Below, piece after piece: positions 57,957 through 64,000 of a stretch of 64,000 bases of DNA (the first letter of the stretch is position 1; every line of letters starts with the position of its first letter). The stretch spans positions 1 to 64,000 of the forward strand of contig NZ_JACX01000008.1 of NCBI RefSeq assembly GCF_000518085.1. Reading direction: 5' to 3'. The position numbers and the translations under genes are program-made. The notes under the pieces are model-generated. The model saw only the letters and a program-made list of their open reading frames with translations, did no database searches and had not been told where the DNA came from. The DNA is from Bartonella grahamii ATCC 700132 (lineage in GTDB: Bacteria > Pseudomonadota > Alphaproteobacteria > Rhizobiales > Rhizobiaceae).

Positions 57957-59111
57957 ATGGTTACGCGTGCAGATAGAGATCCAATTGCTAATTGGTGGTG
58001 GACGATTGATCGCTCTATCTTTGCAGCTTGTTTAATTTTAATGGGAATTGGCATTATGCTGTCTTTTGCTGCCAGCCCTATTATTGCAAAAAAAATCGGA
58101 ATTGCTGATAGTTTTTATTTTGTTCGGTGGCATATCATTTTTAGCATTTCAGCATTTTTTACGATGGTTACCATTTCCTTTTTTTCGCTTTCTAATATTC
58201 GTCGTTTATGTGCTCTTTTGCTCATTGTAACGCTTGCTCTTATGGTTGCAACCTTATTTTGGGGTCCAGAATTAAAGGGAGCACGGAGGTGGATTCTACT
58301 ATTTGGTTTTTCTGTACAGGCTTCAGAGTTTATGAAGCCAGCTTTTGTGGTTATGTCCGCTTGGCTTTTTTCAGAACAGATACGCAGGAGGGGAATTCTG
58401 GGTTATACGTTAGCGATTCTACTTTATGCCATTTGTTGTGTGCTTCTGGTTTTGCAGCCTGATATTGGACAAACAGTTTTAATAAGTGCAACATGGGGGG
58501 GGCTGTTTTTTATTGCTGGTGTACCTCTTACCATTATTTTTCTCTTTCTCATTTTAGGCGTTGTAGGAATTATTTTAGCTTATCTTTTTCTGCATCATGT
58601 GCGCGAGCGTATCAATGGTTTTTTGACAGGTGAAGGGGATACGTTTCAAGTGGATGTAGGACGTGAGGCTATTTTGAATGGTGGTTGGTTTGGGCAAGGT
58701 CCTGGGGAGGGAACAGTAAAACGTATCATTCCTGATAGCCATACAGATTTTGTATTTTCCGTTGCTGCTGAAGAGTATGGTATTATTCTTTGTTTATTAA
58801 TTATGATGCTTTTTGGCTTTATCGTTATGCGTTCATTGTATATAGCCATGAATACACGTGATTCCTTTATACGTCTTGGTATTACTGGCATAGCAATGAT
58901 GATTGGCTTTCAATCAGCGATTAATATGGCCGTTAATCTTCACTTAATTCCTCCAAAAGGCATGACATTGCCTTTTATTTCTTATGGTGGTTCTTCGATG
59001 GTGGCGATTGCGTTTTCAATGGGCATTTTGCTCAGTTTAACACGTCGTTGGCCAGAAGCACGCCTTTCAGCTTTTTCTTCCTCTTCTGTCTTGGATACCC
59101 CTTATGAATGA
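57957..59111 (+). CDS. ftsW: Septal peptidoglycan polymerase FtsW (SEDS)
   Basis: 384 residues with ten predicted membrane segments. GARRWI and FMKPAFVVM fit the SEDS core. LQPDIGQTVLI holds the catalytic Asp region, and PDSHTDFVFSVAAEEYG and PPKGMTLPFISYGGSSMVA are signature segments. It polymerises lipid II at the septum with FtsI. The start at 57957 (MVTRADRDP) is favoured by AAGGTGG just upstream and by the usual N terminus; 57939 is also in frame. It overlaps murG by 8 bp. Confidence 0.95.
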   Translation: MVTRADRDPIANWWWTIDRSIFAACLILMGIGIMLSFAASPIIAKKIGIADSFYFVRWHIIFSISAFFTMVTISFFSLSNIRRLCALLLIVTLALMVATLFWGPELKGARRWILLFGFSVQASEFMKPAFVVMSAWLFSEQIRRRGILGYTLAILLYAICCVLLVLQPDIGQTVLISATWGGLFFIAGVPLTIIFLFLILGVVGIILAYLFLHHVRERINGFLTGEGDTFQVDVGREAILNGGWFGQGPGEGTVKRIIPDSHTDFVFSVAAEEYGIILCLLIMMLFGFIVMRSLYIAMNTRDSFIRLGITGIAMMIGFQSAINMAVNLHLIPPKGMTLPFISYGGSSMVAIAFSMGILLSLTRRWPEARLSAFSSSSVLDTPYE

Positions 59112-60240
59112 TAAAAAAGTTATTGCTTTGGTGGCTGGTGGTACAGGTGGACATCTTTTTCCTGCTGAAGCCCTTTCTGTTGAATTAAGGCAGCGTGGAT
59201 ATGATGTTCATTTAATGACAGATGAAAGAGCACGACCTTTTGTTCGCTGCTTTGATGAAGAGCATATTCATATCGTTTCATCGGCAACATTTACACGACG
59301 CCATCCTTTTGCTCTGATAAAGACGTTTTGGTCTTTGCTAAGGGGTATGGGGCAATCGTTGGCGTTGTTTTATAAATTACGTCCTGTTCTTGTTGGAGGA
59401 TTTGGAGGGTATCCGAGCTTTCCTCCTCTTTTTATTGCGTCCTTAACGAGGCGTGTAACATTTATTCATGAACAAAATGCTGTTATGGGGCGTGCCAATC
59501 GGGTGTTGGCAATTTTTGTGCGTGCAATCGCTGGTGGTTTGTTGTCGCCAAATGGCGCTTATGCTCATAAAATACTTTTGACGGGGAATCCTGTTCGTGA
59601 GGCTGTGTTGAAGGCGGCCAAAATTCCTTATCATCCCTCAACTGGTGAAGAGCCATTTCATTTTTTGATTTTTGGAGGTAGCCAAGGGGCTTCTGCTTTT
59701 TCACATATTGTTCCAGAAGCTATTGCTTTATTCGATGATAAGAACCGTAAACGTTTACGAATTGTGCAGCAAGTTCGAGGTGAAGCAGAAGGGTTGATCA
59801 AAATCTATCGTGATATGGGCGTACAAGCAGAGGTAGCTCCTTTTTTTGATGATATGGCTGAACGTATGGCACATGCCCATTTTATTTTGTCGCGCGCTGG
59901 GGCTTCATCTGTTTGTGAGATAGCGGTGATTGGTAGACCTGCTTTGCTTGTTCCCTATCCCCATGCTTTAGATCATGATCAGGCTGCCAATGCAGCTCTG
60001 CTTGCTCGTGTAGGTGGTGCGCAAATTGTATCAGAAAAAGATTTAAATGCACAAAAGCTTTTTTCTCTTTTAATGCACGCTTGTTGTGCGCCCCATTTAT
60101 TAGAAAAACAAGCGCTTTCTGCAAAAAAAGTTGGGCAACCTCATGCAACCCGTTGTCTTGCTGATATGGCTGAATCCTTAATTGCAGGGCGATTGTTGTC
60201 AGATATAAAAGAGGAGCTTTTTGATGAAAATGCCACTTGA
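59104..60240 (+). CDS. murG: UDP-GlcNAc transferase MurG (lipid II synthesis)
   Basis: 378 residues. The first glycine-rich loop is [16 protein letters not shown] near residue 12. [12 protein letters not shown] is conserved, and the second loop is [12 protein letters not shown]. The nucleotide-binding region is [21 protein letters not shown] and [14 protein letters not shown]. It is peripheral on the inner membrane and turns lipid I into lipid II. It starts inside the end of ftsW and overlaps murC by about 17 bp. Confidence 0.96.
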   Translation: MNDKKVIALVAGGTGGHLFPAEALSVELRQRGYDVHLMTDERARPFVRCFDEEHIHIVSSATFTRRHPFALIKTFWSLLRGMGQSLALFYKLRPVLVGGFGGYPSFPPLFIASLTRRVTFIHEQNAVMGRANRVLAIFVRAIAGGLLSPNGAYAHKILLTGNPVREAVLKAAKIPYHPSTGEEPFHFLIFGGSQGASAFSHIVPEAIALFDDKNRKRLRIVQQVRGEAEGLIKIYRDMGVQAEVAPFFDDMAERMAHAHFILSRAGASSVCEIAVIGRPALLVPYPHALDHDQAANAALLARVGGAQIVSEKDLNAQKLFSLLMHACCAPHLLEKQALSAKKVGQPHATRCLADMAESLIAGRLLSDIKEELFDENAT

Positions 60241-61651
60241 TATAGGCGTTATCCATTTTATCGGAATTGGGGGGATCGGTATGAGTGGAATTGCGGAGGT
60301 TTTTTATAATCTTGGCTATAAAGTTCAAGGGTCAGATCAAGTTGAGAGTGCAAATGTTGAACGTTTGCGGAGAAAAGGAATTAACGTTCATATAGGTCAT
60401 TGTGCTGAAAATTTAGGGAATGCAGAGGTTGTTGTTTTTTCTACTGCCGTTAAAAAAACAAATCCTGAGTATATTGCTGCAAAGGAAAGACATTTACCGC
60501 TTGTCAGACGTGCAGAAATGCTAGCGGAGCTGATGCGGTTTCGGCGTGCAATTGCGGTTGGTGGTACACATGGTAAAACAACGACCACATCAATGGTCGC
60601 AGCTCTTCTTGATGCTGGTCATTTTGATCCAGTGGTGATTAATGGCGGTATTATTAATGCTTATGGTACGAATTCTCGTACAGGAGATGGCGATTGGATG
60701 ATTGTTGAAGCTGATGAAAGTGATGGTACATTTTTAAAGCTGCCTGCTGATATTGCTGTTATTACTAATATTGACGCTGAGCATTTAGATCATTATGGAA
60801 GTTTTGATGCTGTGCGTGAGGCTTTTCGGCAATTCGTAGAAAATGTTCCTTTTTATGGTTTTGCTGTTTTGTGCCTTGATCATCCAGAGGTTCAGTCATT
60901 GGCGGGCCGTATTGATGATCGTTGGGTGATCACTTATGGTGCAAATCCACAAGCGGATGTTCGTTTTCTTAATCTTTCGATGGATGGTCAAAAAACGCAT
61001 TTTGATGTTCTTGTTCGCTCACGCAAAACAGGAAGAAAAATTGAGTTGAAAAATTTGCTTTTGCCCATGGCAGGACAGCATAATGTTGCTAATGCAACGG
61101 CGGCGATTGCTATTGCGCATGAACTAGGCATTTCAAATGAAGCTATAAAAAGGGGCTTAGCAGAATTTGGCGGAGTAAAACGGCGTTTTACGCGAACAGG
61201 AAGTTGGCGGGGTATTGAAATATTTGATGATTATGGACATCATCCTGTTGAAATAAAGGCTGTTTTGCGTGCAGCACGTGAGAGTGCAAAAGGGCGTGTT
61301 ATTGCGATTGCACAACCCCATCGGTATTCACGTTTGTATCATTTATTTGATGATTTTTCTGCTTGTTTTAATGATGCAGATACAGTGTTGATTACGCCCG
61401 TTTATGCGGCTGGTGAAGAGCCTATTGTAGGATTTGGTTCTCAAGAATTGGTAGAGCATATTAAAATGGCGGGTCATCGTGATGTGCGCTTGATACATAG
61501 TCTGGAAGATGTTGTGTCTTTTGTCTCAAAATTTGCTCAGGCAGAGGATTATGTTGTTTTTCTTGGTGCTGGCAATATCACACAATGGGCTTGTGCGTTG
61601 CCTCATCAATTAGCGGTATTGGATGGTCATGGTAAATTTTCAGCACATTGA
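60224..61651 (+). CDS. murC: UDP-MurNAc L-Ala ligase MurC
   Basis: 475 residues. [17 protein letters not shown] is at the N terminus, the ATP loop [15 protein letters not shown] near 107, and [10 protein letters not shown] plus [14 protein letters not shown] near 170-190. [12 protein letters not shown] and [15 protein letters not shown] follow. It adds the first stem residue, L-Ala. The ATG 60224 has AGGAG 7 bases upstream. Its end overlaps murB by 29 bp. Confidence 0.96.
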   Translation: MKMPLDIGVIHFIGIGGIGMSGIAEVFYNLGYKVQGSDQVESANVERLRRKGINVHIGHCAENLGNAEVVVFSTAVKKTNPEYIAAKERHLPLVRRAEMLAELMRFRRAIAVGGTHGKTTTTSMVAALLDAGHFDPVVINGGIINAYGTNSRTGDGDWMIVEADESDGTFLKLPADIAVITNIDAEHLDHYGSFDAVREAFRQFVENVPFYGFAVLCLDHPEVQSLAGRIDDRWVITYGANPQADVRFLNLSMDGQKTHFDVLVRSRKTGRKIELKNLLLPMAGQHNVANATAAIAIAHELGISNEAIKRGLAEFGGVKRRFTRTGSWRGIEIFDDYGHHPVEIKAVLRAARESAKGRVIAIAQPHRYSRLYHLFDDFSACFNDADTVLITPVYAAGEEPIVGFGSQELVEHIKMAGHRDVRLIHSLEDVVSFVSKFAQAEDYVVFLGAGNITQWACALPHQLAVLDGHGKFSAH

Positions 61652-62606
61652 TGGTGAGGCGCTATTGGCGCAATTGCAACCGCTGTTGGGTGGCGTGAGA
61701 GGCAAACTTACACCTAATGTTGAAATGCGTAAGGTAACGTGGTTTCGCACGGGTGGGTTGGCAGAGCTTTTTTATCAGCCTGTTGATGAACAAGATTTGG
61801 CTCTCTTTCTTCAAAATTTGCCTGAATTTGTTCCTGTAACAATTGTCGGTATCGGTTCTAATCTTCTGGTGCGTGATGGGGGCGTTCCTGGTGTTGTGAT
61901 TCGTCTTTCGCCAAAAAACTTTGGGCAAGTGCAGCAAGTTTCTCCAAAAGGCTTTTTAGTTGGTGCTGGTACGGCGGATAAACATTTAGCTGTTGCCGCT
62001 TTAAAGGCAGGAATTGCAGGTTTTCATTTTTATCATGGTATTCCTGGTGCTCTTGGAGGAGCTCTCAAAATGAACGCGGGTGCGAATGGTATTGAAACCG
62101 CAGCGCGTGTTGTTGAGGTCTATGCGCTGGATCGTAAAGGGCAACGTCATATCTTGAGTTTGAAAGATATGCATTATTCCTATCGCCATTGTGATATTCC
62201 TAAAGATTTTATTTTTACAGCTGCTTTATTGGAAGGAAAACTTGGTAATAAAGATGATATTCGTGCTGCTATGGATGAAGTTTCCCTCCACAGAGAAACA
62301 GTACAACCCATTCGTGAAAAGACAGGAGGATCAACTTTCAAAAATCCTGAGAATGGATCTGCGTGGCGCGTGATTGATGAAGCAGGGTGTCGTGGTTTAC
62401 GGATTGGTGGCGCTCAAATGAGTGAAATGCACTGTAATTTTATGATTAATACAGGGCAAGCAACAGGATATGATCTTGAAGCATTGGGAGAAACAGTGCG
62501 TGCGCGTGTTTTTGCAAATTCAGCCCACCTTTTACAATGGGAAATAGAGCGTATCGGTCAATTTGAGCGTGGTCGAAGAGTTTCTCCTTTTGATCCATTT
62601 CATTGA
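61623..62606 (+). CDS. murB: UDP-N-acetylenolpyruvoylglucosamine reductase MurB
   Basis: 327 residues. The FAD-binding region is [27 protein letters not shown] and [18 protein letters not shown]. The catalytic Ser is in [15 protein letters not shown] and the Glu lies near the C terminus. [20 protein letters not shown] identifies type I MurB. It reduces the enolpyruvyl group to lactyl to form UDP-MurNAc. ATG 61629 is another possible start. Its 238-bp downstream gap holds a nested inverted repeat. Confidence 0.95.
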   Translation: MVMVNFQHIDGEALLAQLQPLLGGVRGKLTPNVEMRKVTWFRTGGLAELFYQPVDEQDLALFLQNLPEFVPVTIVGIGSNLLVRDGGVPGVVIRLSPKNFGQVQQVSPKGFLVGAGTADKHLAVAALKAGIAGFHFYHGIPGALGGALKMNAGANGIETAARVVEVYALDRKGQRHILSLKDMHYSYRHCDIPKDFIFTAALLEGKLGNKDDIRAAMDEVSLHRETVQPIREKTGGSTFKNPENGSAWRVIDEAGCRGLRIGGAQMSEMHCNFMINTGQATGYDLEALGETVRARVFANSAHLLQWEIERIGQFERGRRVSPFDPFH

Positions 62607-62678
62607 TTTATTGTTCACTAAAAAAGTGCAAATAAAAAATTGAGTCATTTCAAAGAGATAATAAAAAATTTCTATTAA

Positions 62679-62758
62679 GAATCAATAAATTAACAAAGAA
62701 TCTCTTGCATCAGGCTTTTGAGTCTGATTCATTATGCAAAATGCTAGGTTATTGATTC
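62679..62758. repeat. Nested inverted repeat between murB and ddl
   Basis: Perfect outer 10-bp arms GAATCAATAA (62679-62688) and TTATTGATTC (62749-62758) enclose an inner TTGCAT / ATGCAA pair. Inside that lies ATCAG / CTGAT. The result is an 80-bp folded element interrupting the otherwise tightly packed dcw cluster, 87 bp before ddl. It may be a mobile-element remnant or an RNA leader structure. Confidence 0.5.
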
Positions 62759-62844
62759 GCAAGGATAAACCTTGTTTTTCCTGTATGTGGTGCTGATGTA
62801 TTTTATATAGACTACATATAGTATGCGAAAGAGGGTGATTTATT

Positions 62845-63765
62845 ATGAGAGATAAACATATAGCTGTGTTAATGGGAGGTTTTTCTTCTGAACGGTCTGT
62901 AAGTTTATCTTCAGGGGCGGCTTGTGCTGATGTTCTAGAGGTGCAGGGGTATCGCGTGAGCCGCGTGGATGTTGACGCTCATATTGCTTCTGTTCTTGAA
63001 CAGTTGCAGCCTGATATTGCCTTCAATGCATTGCATGGTCCATTTGGTGAAGATGGCCGGATCCAGGGGATTCTTGAATATTTAAAAATTCCTTACACCC
63101 ATTCGGGTGTGATGGCATCCGCTTTGGCAATGGATAAGGGACGTGCAAAAATTATCGTTGCAAATGTTGGGGTTTGTGTTGCTCCTTCTCGTATCATGAG
63201 CCGCTTTGCTTTGGGACAAACGCATCCCATGGAGCCTCCTTATGTAATTAAACCTGTGTGTGAAGGATCAAGTTTTGGTGTTGTCATTGTCCAGGAAAAT
63301 GAAGCAGCACCGCCGCATAGTATTGGGGGAGCTGAGTGGGGGTATGCCGATGAGGTGATGATTGAAAAATATATTCCTGGTCGTGAATTGACTTGTGCTG
63401 TTTTGGGGAATGAAGTGCTGGATGTGTGTGAAATTCTTCCCGATAAACACTTTCCATTCTACGATTATGACTCGAAATATAAAACGGGTGGTTCTCTTCA
63501 CATTTGTCCTGCACAACTTTCACTAAATATTTACCAAAGTGTGCAAAGAATGTCTTTAGCAGCCCATCAGGCGATAGGGTGTCGAGGTGTTAGCCGTTCT
63601 GATTTTCGTTTTGATGAGAAAACGGGAGAATTGGTTTGGCTTGAAATTAATACGCAACCCGGTATGACATCGACGTCTCTTCTTCCTGATATTGCAAAAG
63701 CGAGCGGCCGTACTTACGGCGATATTGTTCAATGGATGGTGGAGGACGCATCATGTATGCGTTGA
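62845..63765 (+). CDS. ddlB: D-alanine--D-alanine ligase
   Basis: 306 residues, ATP-grasp fold. [17 protein letters not shown] is near the N terminus, with [28 protein letters not shown]-like [46 protein letters not shown] and [16 protein letters not shown] (Mg-binding). It makes the D-Ala-D-Ala dipeptide that MurF attaches. The dcw context favours the DdlB name. A SD-like GAGGG lies before the ATG. It overlaps ftsQ by 13 bp. Confidence 0.95.
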   Translation: MRDKHIAVLMGGFSSERSVSLSSGAACADVLEVQGYRVSRVDVDAHIASVLEQLQPDIAFNALHGPFGEDGRIQGILEYLKIPYTHSGVMASALAMDKGRAKIIVANVGVCVAPSRIMSRFALGQTHPMEPPYVIKPVCEGSSFGVVIVQENEAAPPHSIGGAEWGYADEVMIEKYIPGRELTCAVLGNEVLDVCEILPDKHFPFYDYDSKYKTGGSLHICPAQLSLNIYQSVQRMSLAAHQAIGCRGVSRSDFRFDEKTGELVWLEINTQPGMTSTSLLPDIAKASGRTYGDIVQWMVEDASCMR

Positions 63766-64000
63766 ATGTTAATAAAACAAATGTTCCGATGGAGGTGCTT
63801 TCAGTGCCGGCTTTGCCACGTCTTTATCGTCGTTTCCTCCGGTTTATGTTTGAGTTTGTTTTTGTCAATATTCATATTCCACGCCATTTCGGTTCTTTTG
63901 CGGTGGTATGGTTTTTCTTTGTTGCGGCTTTTTATGGACTTTCATCAAGTGGTCAGATGGCTGTGATCGTAAACACGATCATACTAGATAGTAGTTTTGT
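63753..64000 (+). CDS. ftsQ: Cell division protein FtsQ (3' partial)
   Basis: 82 codons to the window edge. [15 protein letters not shown] starts a cytoplasmic tail of about 48 residues with basic [10 protein letters not shown] single membrane span [15 protein letters not shown] follows, then the start of the periplasmic part. GGAGGA lies 7 bases before the ATG, which overlaps the ddl end by 13 bp. Position and layout identify FtsQ; the POTRA domain is outside the window. Confidence 0.85.
   Translation, partial: MYALNVNKTNVPMEVLSVPALPRLYRRFLRFMFEFVFVNIHIPRHFGSFAVVWFFFVAAFYGLSSSGQMAVIVNTIILDSSF

Noticed and set aside
1-64000. CRISPR arrays, rRNA operons, complete insertion sequences or defence clusters
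   Set aside because: Looked for on both strands by eye; no spaced direct repeats, rRNA segments, transposase genes or recognisable defence genes were seen.

Overview
The window looks like chromosome of an AT-rich, gene-sparse alphaproteobacterium of the order Rhizobiales, most probably a Bartonella species. This rests on four things: a linked ChpT / CtrA / FliJ-like / SciP(DUF1153) block, Rhizobiales-type proteins (EipA/DUF1134, BP26-like SIMPL protein), long AT-rich spacers full of decayed sequence, and a dcw cluster in the alphaproteobacterial order. The species cannot be fixed by reading alone.

Layout. 1-0.45 kb: the 3' end of dnaB and a tRNA with anticodon CAT. 0.6-2.7 kb: a sugar dehydrogenase / sugar aminotransferase pair (WlbA/WlbC-like), probably making an amino sugar for a surface glycan. 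3-4.3 kb: an envelope operon with EipA. 4.5-7.5 kb: the cell-cycle block chpT, ctrA, fliJ-like and sciP. 7.5-12 kb: a frameshifted small membrane-protein gene, mnmA, a SpoU-type RNA methyltransferase, a strong small-RNA candidate and a cation-efflux gene. 13-18.8 kb: a DUF1460 lipoprotein, an MFS drug-efflux gene, carA and a YqeY gene. 19.5-25.2 kb: ubiC, a GlsB-type protein, a Na/Pi cotransporter and an MscS channel. 25.3-29.6 kb: dnaG and rpoD. 30.2-31.7 kb: a YcgN-type protein, the BP26-like protein and a second CAT tRNA. 33.1-37.3 kb: a decayed prophage-like island with two XRE regulators, a hexapeptide-repeat pseudogene, a spanin-like protein and a DUF1508 protein. 37.7-43.8 kb: TerC/DUF475, pncA, ettA and an ArsR-methyltransferase fusion with a shortened SAM domain. 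43.8-48 kb: mostly non-coding, with an integrase relic, degenerate repeats and a hairpin RNA carrying an anti-Shine-Dalgarno loop. 48-64 kb: a lytic transglycosylase, RNase P RNA, then rsmH-ftsL-ftsI-murE-murF-mraY-murD-ftsW-murG-murC-murB-ddl-ftsQ (cut by the window end).

How the genes work together. The last 15 kb is one peptidoglycan and division unit. It runs from UDP-MurNAc assembly (MurB, MurC, MurD, MurE, MurF, Ddl), through lipid I and II (MraY, MurG), to polymerisation at the septum (FtsW, FtsI) and the divisome scaffold (FtsL, FtsQ). Its control in this order is expected to involve CtrA, whose phosphotransferase ChpT and inhibitor SciP are encoded at 4.5-7.5 kb.

The most interesting non-coding signals are: two terminator-ended RNA candidates with C-rich loops (10321-10453 and 46048-46126); a five-copy degenerate dispersed repeat of about 200 bp; three independent short tandem duplications just upstream of rpoD; a nested inverted repeat between murB and ddl; and two convergent, overlapping small genes that share the same palindromic operator. 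No defence system, CRISPR array or rRNA operon was seen. I did not find a convincing new multi-gene system; the small RNAs and the XRE locus are the best leads.
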